The notes below the pieces were generated by a model, which was not told where the DNA came from, searched no databases, and saw only the letters and a program-made list of their open reading frames with translations. A DNA stretch of 64,000 nt from Brachypodium distachyon (lineage: Eukaryota; Streptophyta; Magnoliopsida; Poales; Poaceae), in NCBI RefSeq assembly GCF_000005505.3, contig NC_016132.3:682001-746000 (forward strand), given 5' to 3'. A program made the translations under genes and the position numbers. Of this stretch, positions 43,643 through 55,739 are shown piece after piece. Numbering within the stretch: position 1 is the stretch's first letter; the number at the start of each line of letters is the position of its first letter.

Positions 43643-44944
43643 GACTCGTGACCTAGAGGAGGACAAAACTCGCGAAGTGTATAAGAAGTTGAGTTGTAGC
43701 TGGTGCGAATGGAGGCAAAAATATGCACACCTGTGGATCGCGGCAAGCTGTGAAGCTATTGGGACTCAGGACTCGGGCGGGCGGCGGTCCGAATCGCCGC
43801 CGACGGAGCTCCGCCGGGAAGTGTGATTGATATATTTCGAGGGCGGCGGAGGAAGGATCAAGGAAGGGGTCGGGGGCCCTCTCCTCGGTCCATCTGAATT
43901 CGGGGCCAAGAATGGTTTGGGGGGCTTCGATCGATATAGGCCGTGTAGTTGGGCCAGCCCAAGTAGAGGTGGGCTTTCACTGATATCACGGTGCATGCCA
44001 TCTGCGGCTTCCCTCAAAAAAAAAAAAGCCCTCTGCGGGGGCGGCGGCGCCTCCGTCACCGGCGGATGCGTTCTCACGAATCCTTCGGCAAACTGGTAAT
44101 TGCTCCGCTTCCTTCCTTCCTTCCCGTCCAGGCACCGCCGGGGATCTCCTCCCTCCTTCCCACCGGCTGTAAGATACCATCCCAGAGTTTTGAGAAATAC
44201 AGTTCTGCGGTGCCGCATTGTTCCTCCTGCTCTAGTCACTGTTGATCTTGCTGTGATCCCTTGTGCAGAGATTTGCAAGACCAATGTATGATATGTTTGG
44301 GATCGGATTGAAGCTTTGGTCCAGCAAGATGGTGTGAGGCTTTGGTCGTCATGATGCTCGAATCTGATGATGGTTCTGGACTCCTGGTAGACAGAGGTGA
44401 TAACCTCCAGAGTTCAGATAGCCATGGTAAATTGGTAATGATCCATTTGTTTTCCTCTCCTTTTGTTCTTAGAAAAAATTGTAGAATGTTAACTGTAAGT
44501 TTCTAGTTCCTGGTACTACACATTACATGATCAGTTCCCTGCCTACAGGGTCGTCGTTTGATTTTGAGATTTACAGAGTACTGGCTCACTCAGTTCAATT
44601 GAATGGAATGGGATGAAATGAGCATACAACATTATGAGTTTACGGACCTCCGTCGAGCTGTCCAGTGAGAGTCACTAGTGGACTACACCCTAAAATTTAT
44701 TTGGGGGAGATAAATCACGGCAATGAAGGATAAGGTACTTTGACATGTTCTCACCTTTCAACTATTATATTACATTGCAAATCCAGTATCATATTTTTCT
44801 AATTAATAGCATTACATGAGGATGGATTATAAGCTAGATCAGGTGCCCCAGTAGTTCACTAAGCAATTGAGCATTCTGCATGCTACGACATTACCATGCA
44901 ACACGTAAAATTGTAGTACAGCATGGTGATTTGTACTTGATGTT
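43643..44944. other. FB1 upstream region and RK3 3' flank; no separate gene
   Basis: The part to about 44020 is GC-rich FB1 promoter/leader sequence also found as relics at 27.8-28.4 and 38.9-39.3 kb. A motif TATGATATGTTTGGGATCGG at about 44287 recurs near 39383, extending that homology. The rest is the 3' flank of RK3. Confidence 0.45.
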
Positions 44945-47327
44945 TTATGGCATGGGGCGATGTTCAGATGAGACAAAGGGCTTAGGGGGGATCTGCAGAT
45001 TCTGCAACCTGCCTGTTAACATGTTTACCACCTTTGTCATTGATGGACGGTTTTGGGGGTTCCACTGAATACACCATAGTGCCACAATAGCCATCTGTTT
45101 CACCTTGTCTTTCTCTTGTGATGTCATTTCCGAAGGAAGCACCAATTCTTCCCCACTGATTACTTTCTCGTAGATCCACTCTGGGAGGTATACCTCGTCC
45201 TGGCTCTCAGTACTTGGGTCTGAGTTCCTCCTTCCGCTCACCATTTCTAACACCAGCATGCCAAAACTGTAAACATCTGATTTGTAGGATACACCCCCAA
45301 AGTTCCTAGAATAAATCTCTGGTGCAATGTAGCCCATAGTGCCTCTTGCTGCTGTCAACATAATGATGCTCTGGTCCCTTGAACACAGCTTTGCAAGACC
45401 AAAGTCTGAAATCTTCGGAGATAAGTTGTAGTCCAGCAAGATGTTGTGTGGCTTGATGTCAAAGTGGAGAATGCACTGGTTGCATCCTTGATGTAGGTAC
45501 TCCATTCCTCGGGCGATGCCTAAAGCAATGTCTAGCATTTTGTCAGGTACTAGGGGTTGTTGAGAAATATCTGAGTCATGCGAGAATATGTGTTTCTCCA
45601 GTGACTCGTTAGGCATATATTCATAAATAACAGCGCGTCTCGTCCCTTCCGAACAAAATCCTAGGAGGCGGACAATATTTGCATGGTGGATCAATCCGAT
45701 GGTTGCAATTTCATTGATGAATTCTTGTCCCTCTCCTGTAGAGTTTTCTAGCAGCTTGACTGCCACAGGAAGTCCATTTGGTAGCTCGCCTTTGTACACA
45801 CTTCCAAATCCGCCATGTCCTACTTTATCCTTAAACCGTCTTGTCATCTTCTTAACTTCAGGGAAAGTGTACCTTTTGGGTTTGGATGTGCCATATGTCT
45901 TGAGAAACATTTCAACCTTCAAATGTATCTCTTCGTTATATTTTATCTTCACTGAATGATACAGTGCAGTGACCAATATCAACAGAAGAGCAACAAATGT
46001 GGCTACCGATGATATAGCTGCATAAACAGGATATATGAAATAAGCATATTGAACTATGATACAAATCCATCACTTAGAGATGGACTAACCGTGATGAGGA
46101 TATGAGAAAGCATAGCCAAAATAGTCAACAATAAGAAATTTATGCATGTTAAATGGTTTTGTTTCTTTTCTTTTTATTTATTTTTTGATGAATGCATGGA
46201 AAGTGTGGATCGCGGACGTACCTGCAATGATTTTGACATGCAAACCTGCAAATATCAAAGAAGAGAATAAGATTCTACTGATGGTTTAGGAAATAAAAGG
46301 GAAAACCACTTCTTGGCAATAAAAGGCAAGACCACAGTTATATGAGGTAGCTGCTCCTGCTGCCATCTATTCAAGTTGAGTCTACTCTCATCTATTGCAA
46401 TCCCATTATCCCCCACTATGAAGCTATGTTAGAAAATAAAAATAGGTTTTGCGATCATATGGGGTTTTGTTCAGTTAGTTTCAAAGACAAAAGAAAAAGG
46501 AAAAGAAGAAGGAAAACGATACCATGAGGTTTGTGACGTATGCAGAATGTTTGATTCCTTTGCGAGCTGAATGCGCAACTTCGCCCTCCGAGTTCACATC
46601 TTGTGCAATGGAGCAATTTGTCTGAGTCAATCCAACTAATAGTTATTTCAGCAGAACTGATAATCCTTTCCGATATTTGCTTGAATGTTGCATCCAGGGA
46701 TCCAAATGGTATTGGAACATTTGAGACGACCTTGCAGTCCACTGGAAGCACATACATGTATGTACGAGCACTCACCAAATACATGAACTGGCTTTGGTTG
46801 CTAAAGCAAGAGATTGGGCCAACAATAAAATCGTCAGCATTTTTTACGAGGTAATCGTTATCAACTTCAGTAGCGCTGCTTGGTACAAACTCCCTTGAAC
46901 AGCTTATTATTTTTCCGGGCATGTGCATGTTTAATGCACAGTCGGAATAGACATCAGCTGATAGATTTTTGGAGATGAGCTTCTGAAGTGGGCATGGCGA
47001 CAAGGAGTCCGCGAGTGGGACTATGCTGAAGGCACCATGCCTGTAATCTATGGCAGCCACTTTGCATGGGCCAAGAAATGGGTGAAGTAGGATGGTGTCT
47101 TGGCCGGAGCAAGCCAGCTTCGCGCACGTTGCGCCGCACAATGACGATGAATTGCTGGTCTCAAGCCGAAGCGGAAACCGGATCTCAGGTCCATCCTTGC
47201 TGCACCGCGACGGTGGGCAGTATCGGAAGAAATCTGGGTCATCCCAACCTGTTGAAGCTGTGGCCATGCATGTTCTATGGTCGAGAACAGAGAGCACCAT
47301 GACTGCAAATATACTCATCTTTCTCAT
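44945..47327 (-). CDS. RK3: LRK10-like receptor kinase (type B)
   Basis: Minus-strand exons 47327-46523, 46245-46222 and 46017-44945 join in phase 1 for 633 residues; the 24-bp middle exon (encoding LHVKIIA) matches RK2. I use the ATG at 47327 (MRKMSIFAVMVLSVLDHRTC) because it gives a compact signal peptide; an upstream extension exists in the frame. Ectodomain: FFRYCPPSRCSKDGPEIRFP and a terminal Cys cluster (CTRCELGGRSCAF). Membrane helix: ATFVALLLILVTALYHSV. Kinase: [45 protein letters not shown], all intact. Closest in-window relative is RK2; likely a functional plasma-membrane receptor kinase. Divergent from RK4. Confidence 0.88.
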
Positions 47328-48434
47328 ACTGCACCGCAGAGGTTGGTGAATGTACATGAAGATGAAGGTAAGTAATGGATTATCAAGTAGATAACTGAAG
47401 AAGAGCAAGAAAATCTCTGGTCAAAGTCGTGCTTGCCTTAGGGGGAGTGCCTTTTACCTGCAAGTCGATGCAGCTGCTGCCATTTTTCAGTCGCGCTGGA
47501 TGTTGGAGCTCCTCTTTCTCTCCGTGGATGATAAGAGAGATCTAGCAGAGAGGGCGGCTGTGACAGAGATGGCCATGGAAGGTGAAGAGGATGGCAAGAA
47601 AGATATTACAACTTTGCAAGGGTGTGTACATATGAATAAATAATTGGTGCTTATTGCAAGTGCGAAGACCAACCAACCTTTGTACTGAGGAGAATTTAAC
47701 TGTGAATGCAACCTCCTGCAGCGTTCGTTCTAGTGGTCCACTGTGGAAATGCAGAGCAACCTGTGACTAAGGGCACTCCCAATGCATCATATCTTAAGGT
47801 TGTATTGTATCTTATGCATTAAGTATATATTTTAGATAGAACTCTCTCAATGGTTTCTATCCTATTTTTGTATCTAAAATAGTTGTCATTTAATAGTTTT
47901 GTGAGAGAGGAAACTTATTTTTTCTTGGGTTCCATGCTAACGTATTTTGCATAAGATACAATGCATCTCTCTTTCTTCATTAATTAGGCCTCCACATCAG
48001 CTTTTTGTCTGTGGCATACTACCTAATACTAATTGACTACTTTCCTTGTAGTTGCTGCAAGTCTCTCTACTTTGACTGGTTCCTCATGCGGGAGTGTGGT
48101 TGGCAGCAGTTCCCTGGTTTTCCTCTTGTGTTTGACCAAGCCAAGCCAATCCATCTTCGGGTGGCAACCATTAGCAACCAGCTCCTAAGGGCATCTCCAA
48201 CAGCAGGTCCTAGTCCTATGTGGAGGAGTGATAGATAGAAATAGACAGTACTATTTATTTGCAGAAGAGAATAAAAGGAGAAAGAGGAGAGAGAAGCCAT
48301 GAGATGAAAATTAGTACTCTGTAACAGCTTGCTACTGAGGATGCCCTAACTCCGGCTGCGTCTGCCTTTACTGTGATCTGTGAACCAAATGACCTACCAA
48401 GGCGGTCTGTGGTGAAATTCATCTCTCTACTACC
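47328..48434. promoter_or_regulatory. Divergent spacer between RK3 and RK4
   Basis: The ATGs are 1107 bp apart. The spacer contains a Tourist MITE (48189-48346) and an AT-rich block (47766-47990: GGGCACTCCCAATGCATCAT and its inverted echo ATAAGATACAATGCATCTC) that looks like another Harbinger-type MITE. Without them the spacer would be about as long as the 504-bp RK1/RK2 spacer doubled or less. Confidence 0.5.
48189..48346. mobile_element. Tourist (Harbinger) MITE with TAA target duplication
   Basis: The left end TAA-GGGCATCTCCAAC and right end GAGGATGCCC-TAA show a 3-bp TAA duplication and GGGCATC inverted termini. Length is 158 bp. It lies in the RK4 promoter. Confidence 0.85.
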
Positions 48435-50617
48435 ATGCAACTGTTAATCATCTTTGTTGTGCTTACAGTACTGGTGGGAGATGTCCAGGGACGACATCCG
48501 TGCCATCCTTTCTCCTGTGGACATCTCCGAAACGTGTCGCACCCGTTCCGCCGGCGGGACGATCCGCACAGGTGTGGTGTTCAATCCTATGAGCTGGTTT
48601 GCACCGAGAGCAAGGCTAGAATTCAGATCAACACAGGGACATACTTTGTCACCGAGATCAACTATACCGATTCATCTTTCTGGGTCGTAGATGCCAACTT
48701 GGACATGAACAGCAGCTGCCCTCTTCCTCGCTCGGATCAGTTTCCTTACTTCAATGGGGTCCAAGGTTCACACGAGAGACGCGAATTGGCCCCTGGTGAA
48801 ACAGTTATCAGGGCTAGCTTAGTGAACTGTTCGCGGGCACAGACTCCGTACTACTCACCGGTAGCTTGCCTGAGCAGCAAAAATTCTTTCGTTTATCTGC
48901 TGATTGACAGTGTGTATGTCGAAAACTTGGAGCCTTCTTGTGGATACTTGGCCATGTTTCTTTTGGGTGGTCGGGGAAACTATTATGATTTCAGTCATTA
49001 TGCAGATTTCCTAAAATACCTGAGGGGTGGATTCTCTGTTCAATTCCCTGAGACAGAAACTCCATTGAATTATATTCAGTACATCAACCGCTGCATCGAC
49101 TGGTCGATTCAGTGAGTTTTGGATTTTGTTCCATTTCATTCGCCCATGTATAAGCCTGAACCCCTTCGTTTCCTTTAATACCCTTTTATCTATCATGCAT
49201 GCAATGTTCTTGCAGTGACCCCAATAGACAGCCAGTGTTTAGTACAGGCGTCAGCATCAAGAATAGAACTGAGGACATCCTTTTTATTGACTTCCGTTTC
49301 TGGGCATGTATATTTGGTGTAAAGAGACCATATAACGACATACTTCTCTATATCAAGGACATGATTCGTTTCGATCCCTCACTTTATCATAAGTTGCCCC
49401 CAATACTTGCTATGTGGATTGTGAAGTGGATTGCTGGTATGTTAGAATCATCAATTATTTATTTTCCTTTTTCTATCTGCAACAAGTATGTATAAACTTG
49501 TTTGTATGCAGTACTATGCAGGTTTGTGTTGGCACCGCTGATGGTACTGCTATTCCTTGCCCACAAGTATTGGAAAACAAGAATTACAATCGACGCAGTT
49601 GAGAAGTTCCTCCGGATGCAACAAATGATCGGCCCAACAAGGTACACCTACACAGACATTGTTGCTGTCACAAGCCATTTCAGAGATAAATTGGGCCAAG
49701 GTGGCTATGGTTCCGTGTTCAAGGGCGTGCTGCACCCAGGTGATGTACATGTGGCAGTCAAGATGCTAGACAGTAAATCCAACTGCAATGGAGAAGATTT
49801 CATCAGTGAGGTCTCCACCATTGGCAGGATCCACCACGTCAATGTCGTGTGTCTGATCGGGTTCTGCTCAGAGGAAATGAGGAGGGCGCTTGTCTACGAG
49901 TACATGCCTCATGGTTCTCTGGACAAGTACATCTTCTCGGCCGAGAAGAGCTTCTCCTGGGACAAGCTCAATGAGATTGCCCTGGGCATCGCCAGGGGGA
50001 TCAACTACCTGCATCAGGGGTGCGAGATGCAGATTGTACACTTTGACATCAAGCCGCACAACATCCTTCTTGACAGCAATTTTGTCCCAAAGGTCGCGGA
50101 TTTCGGTCTTGCCAAGCTATACCCAAGGGACAACAGTTTTGTACCATTGAGTGCCCTACGGGGAACTATTGGGTACATAGCTCCTGAGATGATATCCCGG
50201 AGCTTCGGTGCCATATCCAGCAAGTCTGATGTCTACAGCTTCGGGATGCTGCTACTGGAGATGGCTGGAGGAAGAAGGAATGTTGATGCAAATGCAGTGA
50301 ACTCAAGCCAGTCTTACTATCCATCATGGGTGTATGACCAGCTAACCAGACAGGAGGAACTGGGTGAGATATCTGTTTCTGTTGCAGAAATGCATGAGTT
50401 GGAGAGGAAGCTATGCATCGTTGGTCTATGGTGCATCCAGATGAGGTCCCAAGATCGCCCGACAATGAGCGAGGTCATAGAGATGCTGGAAGGCAGTGTC
50501 GGTGGCCTGCAAATGCCTTCTAGGCCATTCTTCTGTGACGAGGGGCATATTCATATCGAGGACTCTTACCATTTCTCGTCAGAACTGACTGCAGTCTCTG
50601 AGGAGGAAGACGAGTGA
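48435..50617 (+). CDS. RK4: LRK10-like receptor kinase (type A)
   Basis: Exons 48435-49111, 49216-49436 and 49512-50617 (phases 2 and 1) encode 667 residues. Signal peptide: [19 protein letters not shown]. Ectodomain: [27 protein letters not shown] and [10 protein letters not shown]. Exon 2 is a stem leading into a long hydrophobic stretch ([20 protein letters not shown] then [14 protein letters not shown], about 284-317). Kinase: [53 protein letters not shown], with intact catalytic residues. It is the intact counterpart of RK1, sharing VEKFL, YTDI and the C-terminal (M/I)P-x-(R/E)PFFC. One oddity: the first mature residues contain FRRRDD in place of PFRL. Likely a functional plasma-membrane kinase. 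Confidence 0.88.
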
Positions 50618-51631
50618 AATTTATGTGCCATTGTTGTTATGGAATATATATGGTGTGATTTTCCTGCCATGCTTTGTCTTTTGAATGTTTGTTAGAAATC
50701 CGAACCTTATTGTGTATCAGAATGTGAAATGTCATGTGCTCCTATCCTTAGGATGCTCTGCCACTACTAAAGAAAGTTGTATATAACAGAGAACGAGTAA
50801 CCTACTTTTGTAACATTCTTGGACCAACAATTACTCACTTGAACGTTCTTGTTCAAAATATGAACATTTACATACACGTCTGTACAGGGAGTAACAGGTG
50901 CTCCTTTCTTAATCGTTTCCGCCTGGTTCGCACTGCCTTTTACACTTCTCGACGGCTCCAGGGCGGCTCTCCTGGCTTTACCCTTGTATTGTGAAAAGGT
51001 GAAATTATGGTTGTATCCAGCGTGGAATAATCGAATACCATGCTTCCTGAATCCTCCAATTAATTTGGTAAGCTTGGATAATAGCTGCTTGGTCTTAGAC
51101 AATGACACAACGTCATGCTATAATTGGTATTAGTATGCAAGACACTGCCTAGAGCAGCAACAAATTGCAGTGCCAGAGGAACTGACGGCAAGAACTTGAT
51201 GATGCCTAATTTCCAGATATAGCTGCAGTTTTCTTTTCTGCAACTGGCTGCTGGTTTCCTTGAAGAAATGATATGGTTCAATTTGAAAACAAATATTACT
51301 ATGATATAGTATGATTTTTGTTCCTTGAGGTCTAAGCAATCGATGCATCTCCATACAATTGAAAAAGGGTAATAAATTCCAGAGGGAATGCGATTTGGAG
51401 CAATGGTTGAATTTTGTCTACATCTGATAAGATATGACGAAGAAAATGAGTACTTGTTTTTCCTTTTTTCGCATCTTATTTTTTTTAATGCTTGATGGTG
51501 GTTAATGATGTAAGAAATGCAGTCCGAAATTCTCGTTGCCGAAGAGAACAGCTGCCAAGCAGAATCATGAAAAAAACAAGACACGGCAAGATTTCGACTA
51601 AAATATTACACGGGGAAGCTGAAGTTCCCTG
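50618..51631. other. Convergent spacer between RK4 and FB2; no gene seen
   Basis: Two minus-strand frames (51108-50767, 113 residues; 51584-51060, 174 residues) have no recognised domains and no paralogue in the window. They could be relics; I do not call genes. Confidence 0.35.
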
Positions 51632-51797
51632 GGTTGGAGATATTCATTTGAAAATCATCTCGGCACATTAGAAACTTGGCTAAGCTGGTTGGAGATATTC
51701 ATTTGAAAATCATCTCGGCACATTAGAAACTTGGCTAGGTTGGTTGCAGATATTCATTTGAAAATCATCTCGGCACGTTAGGAACTTGGCTAGGCTA
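51632..51797. repeat. Three 55-bp tandem repeats at the FB2 3' end
   Basis: TTGGAGATATTCATTTGAAA starts at 51634 and 51689, and its variant TTGCAGATATTC at 51744, a 55-bp period. Units end ACTTGGCTA-G/A-G. The array finishes at the FB2 stop codon, so it would form the start of the 3' UTR. Confidence 0.8.
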
Positions 51798-54700
51798 AGG
51801 CAAACCCATGCATTCAGCAAGCCTTTTCAGATAACATAAGCATTGCCGACCACATTGATGCAACGCGGCATGCTCAACGAGAACTGCAGCAACTGTTCCT
51901 GCACCTGGAGAAAACAACGCTGTCAATCCATAAGTAATCTGATATACAGACATAACCTAATAATAGCACCAAATAAAATGGAATGCTAACATTTTGCTTT
52001 CAGCTTATTGATTCTGAAACAGCTAAACCAAGGGAGAACTCATAAGGCATCGACAGATAAGCACACACAGGAAGTATCAACACCAACACATATTCAACAT
52101 CTTGATCATCTGGGATATAGGGTACAGTCATAAAGAGACATTTCCCTTTGGCATCACATTATTTTAGTTATATCTGTGTCATTCACAAGCTTGAATCCTT
52201 ATAGCAGAATGATAAGTGTGTAGGTGCATCCAACTTTGGCAACCAGATAATTTCATATTAAAAACTCACAAACGATATTCAGAAGATGCTCTTACCTGTT
52301 GAGCCATTTCAACACATTAGAACATCAAACCGGAAGAAGATTGAGAAGTATAGCAACCAGATTGGTGTAATTTCCAGATTAAACTATCGTGTTCATCAGA
52401 TAGTACAGTCCCAGCTACTAAGTGTTCTGGGTCATACCATTGTGCCATGAATCTAAGGTTGAAACCTCTCCAAAAGGATAGTTTCAGCTCCTCTCCATCC
52501 CAGACTTCATGAACAGAAACATTTTGTTGATTGCAAACAATACAGATGTCCCAAAACATGATTGCTAGGCTGGCATTACCTATCCATTGATTTTCCCAGA
52601 ATTTAACAGTTTTACCATTACCCACTTGCCATCTATAGCCCATTTTAGCAGCCCTGCGTGCCCATAGAACACCCTTCCAAAAAGGAGAGGTCTGCACCTC
52701 AGGAAGAGCAAAGATACTTGGATCATCTGCATCATATTTATATTGTATGACTTGTTTCCATATTTTGAGATCATCTAACTGATATCTTTTAATCCAGGAA
52801 GCTAGGAGAGAAATATTTAGATCTCTCAAATTGAGTATACCGAGCCCCCCAAAATATTTCTTCATACTAACTTAACTCCCAATTTACCAGATGGTATTTA
52901 AAGTTTCCTCATAATTGTACCATAAACATTGAGCCAACTGAGCATTAATGGCTTGAATGGACCAAGAAGGGATTTGTCATCTACATTTGTGTGAAAAAAG
53001 TAAGAAACCTAACCCTCGCCCTCCACTTCCCACATACTGTGCCATAGGAATAGGTTTTCCCCCACAGAGGACAATTCTCCATATGATGCCCAGTGTTACG
53101 ACACATAAAACAGGTCTAGGGCTTGATGCATATACCCACAAAATGCCCAGGTAAACGACAGTTGAAGCATACAATATCTCTGTATTTTGGGTCGACCGGC
53201 TGAGTTACCTCCTCAGTTGTCTGTTGGGGAGGTCGTTGAGGGCGGCATCCACCAGCAGGTCCACCTCATCCACCACCCCCGCGAGGGGCCTGATTCTGCT
53301 GCCCCTGTTGAGTCTGACGCTGCTGCTGCTGCTGCTGTTGAGGATCTGCTTGAATCTGCTGCTGCGGCTGTTGATGCCAACGCTGTGCAGGGAGCTGCTG
53401 CTGCTGCTGTGTCCTGATGTACTGATACGGATTTTGGCGACGCCGTTGCGCTTGATTGGCGCCCTGACCAGCCTGAAATGGTAGTTGTTATCATGTTGTA
53501 TAAAAGAATATAACTAGCTTTGAGGTCCCAAATGTACCAACTGAGTTAATCATTTCACATTTAATTCAGTATATCAGAAGAGTGAAAACAGATATATTGA
53601 ATGAAAACAATACAGGTATCCGAACAACCATGTGCAAAACATTACTGGATTGGGTTACTACAACAGTTAACAGTATAAGGACTAGGGATGAGCAATCACC
53701 TGGTGTATAGAAACTTTTGAAAGGATGAAACACCTGGACATAGGAGAGTTTTTCAGAAAGTTTCCTGGATTGCATTGCTTCAAGCTGAACCATGTAGACA
53801 TATGTGTCCACACATAAAAAAAATACACCATTATCCTCATCATAATCCAGTATTTCCTTAGACGTCCTCGCTCCCGTAATCTGGGGAGGGGGGGCGAGAA
53901 TGGTATCCATGTCAACGGTCTTGTGCCACAACCACGTAGCATGACCATGACAATTGACCTTCCTCTGCCATATTTCCATGTTAGGGTAAGATAACATGGC
54001 GACACCAATGTCGCCATCCTCTGCCTTGATGACCTGATGGCTGCTGGAACCTTTCATACTGGGAGGCCCCTTGGTCACAGCTAGGCTTTGCCCATCCAAA
54101 TCAATCTCAACTATTTTGACTAGGGCCGTATCCAGGACTGCGGGAGGCGTCGAGCAGCTCAACATGTGGCCTATTGTTGACATGGACGACCAATAAAGGA
54201 CATTACCGACGACGACCCCAGAGTTAGCAAAATGGTACTGCTCAGAAGGAGCTTTGGCCAAGGGGAGATTGTGCCATACGCCAGTCTCCGAGGAGTAAAC
54301 GAAAGCGATGGGCCTACTAGGGTCCCAATAGCCATATATGCACACCAGGACCACCTTGAAGGGGCTCGAGTGGCAGCTGCCGTGCACGTGGCTCCGGTCG
54401 GCGGCGGCGCAGAGCACCGCCCCCTTCACGAAGAAGGCTACCGGGTTGAACTCCCGTGGAGCATCCAAGCCGCAGAGCTCCCCGGTGACCGGGTCCAACA
54501 CCCAGATCTTGTTCCGGGGGAACTCCCTGACCAGGACGCGCCCGTGGCGGCACCCGAGCATGCCGTTCCGGGAGTTGTCGCCGAGGCCGAAGCGCTGGGG
54601 ATGGATGCGGTCGGGAGGGTCCAGAACGGAGCTGAAGATGATCCCCTCGTCGGTCCACTCGTAGTAGCCGAGGAGGGGCGGCTCCCGGTGGCGCGAGCGG

Positions 54701-54867
54701 AAGCATTCGAGGAACTTGGGGTCGGTGGCGACGGCTCGCCACCGCTTGCAGACGGCGGAGGCGCGCGGGAGGGAGGATGGCTGCGGCGGGAGGCGCAGGA
54801 GGATCTCACGGAGGAGATCGTCTTCGTCCGGCAGGGAGACGACAGCCGCCGGCAAGCTGCGGGCCAT
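51795..54867 (-). CDS. FB2: F-box protein (grass F-box family)
   Basis: Minus-strand exon 1 is 54867-53700, and the predicted exon 2 is 51904-51795 (phase 1), for 425 residues. I chose ATG 54867 (MARSLPAAVVS) since the F-box starts soon after, as in the paralogues; the open frame continues 54 codons upstream, which is probably 5' UTR. F-box: SLPDEDDLLREILLRLPPQP, CKRWRAVATDPKFL. Shared C-terminal landmarks: CRHGRVLV, CHSSPFKVVL, YSSETGVW, MVQLEAMQSRKL, SFYTPG. The last exon reads GAGTVAAVLVEHAALHQCGR and ends ECMGLP. The intron contains a decayed LINE in the same orientation. Expected role: SCF ligase adaptor with unknown target. Confidence 0.75.
52317..53494 (-). mobile_element. Decayed L1-type LINE inside the FB2 intron
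   Basis: On the minus strand, 53480-53000 encodes a Gln-rich gag-like (ORF1) segment ending in two CCHC zinc knuckles: CFNCRLPGHFVGIC and CFMCRNTGHHMENC, with a TAG between them and a TGA upstream. It is followed at 52865-52317 by the C-terminal part of a plant LINE reverse transcriptase/zf-RVT region (GGLGILNLRDLNISLLASWI, FWKGVLWARRAAKMGYRWQV, ENQWIGNASL). The endonuclease and RT core are missing, so a large internal deletion joined the two ends. Confidence 0.8.
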
Positions 54868-55610
54868 TTCGCCGCCGCCGGCGCTCACAGTCTCCACTGA
54901 TTTGGATTGGATTGGATTGGATTTCTTTTTCTGATTGTATACCCGGGAAGAGGTATTGGGCCCGGAAACAGTACCCGGCCTGGTAATATTATTGGGCCTG
55001 GGAACGATATTCGGCCAATATCCTCTCATTCCTTTCTTCTTGACGAGAATTTTGCAAAATACTCTACTCGGAGCAGCAGCAACTGCCAGCTCACTGTCAA
55101 TATAAGCTTAGCACAATTTCTGGAACCTGCAGGTACTTTCAGTAGAGCAGATGAGCACTTGTTTCCTGAATGAGGTTTCCTAACACCAAAATTTTCTTAG
55201 AATTCTTATGGTCCAAGGAGAACTCTCACCTGCATCATCTGCACAAATAAATTGTTTAAAAAAAAATCGAAATAGATGGTTCTCATAACTAAGAATTTCA
55301 TAAATACATAGTTTGCATGGTTCTAAAAAATAAGGATGCAAAATATGAACATATATACCGATCTCTCTTCTTTCTAATAGGCTGTACAGAACACAACGAC
55401 GTTCACAAAGATGCTTAGATTAAGAACAAAAATAAATAGATGACGACATGATTTGGACACCCTATTTGAGGACATGATAGGCCAGTCAGCAAGGAGTCCA
55501 AGCCCTCGAGCTGCTTTGGTGCCAAAGTATTTGCTTCGAAGTTGCTCCAGACTCCAGAATCCATATGTAACTCACTTTTCAAAAAGAAAAATCCAGATGT
55601 AACTGGCAGC
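54868..55610. other. FB2 upstream region; no gene seen
   Basis: FB2 promoter and spacer. GGATTGGATTGGATT near 54903 is a short microsatellite, and GGGCCCGGAAAC/GGGCCTGGGAAC strings repeat around 54957-55010. Confidence 0.4.
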
Positions 55611-55618
55611 AAAGGGAT

Positions 55619-55735
55619 TAATGACCAAGGGAGTGACAGGGTGCCGCAACGGGCCACGCTGTGCAACCAACATCAAGTCGCAGTGCCCAAGCGAGCTTCA
55701 GGCAACAAAGCACAAGTGTAGTGACAGCAAATGAG
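55619..55735 (+). pseudogene. Relic of a thaumatin-domain receptor
   Basis: The frame reads MTKGVTGCRNGPRCATNIKS, then QCPSELQATKHKCS and a stop. It lines up with PR5K residues starting VKGQGSPGCSKGPHCAANIT, SQCPRELKAPGGCN, conserving four cysteines of the thaumatin fold. About 35 codons survive. I see no kinase next to it. Confidence 0.7.
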
Positions 55736-55739
55736 CTGT

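Noticed and set aside
43049..43651. 200-residue plus-strand frame (and similar ones at 54232-54900, 58512-58787 and 63235-63492)
   Set aside because: These are antisense shadows of the FB1, FB2, FB3 and FB4 first exons; the same shadow recurs because the genes are paralogous.
50767..51584. Two minus-strand frames as genes
   Set aside because: No recognisable domain, no paralogue in the window, and composition like spacer.
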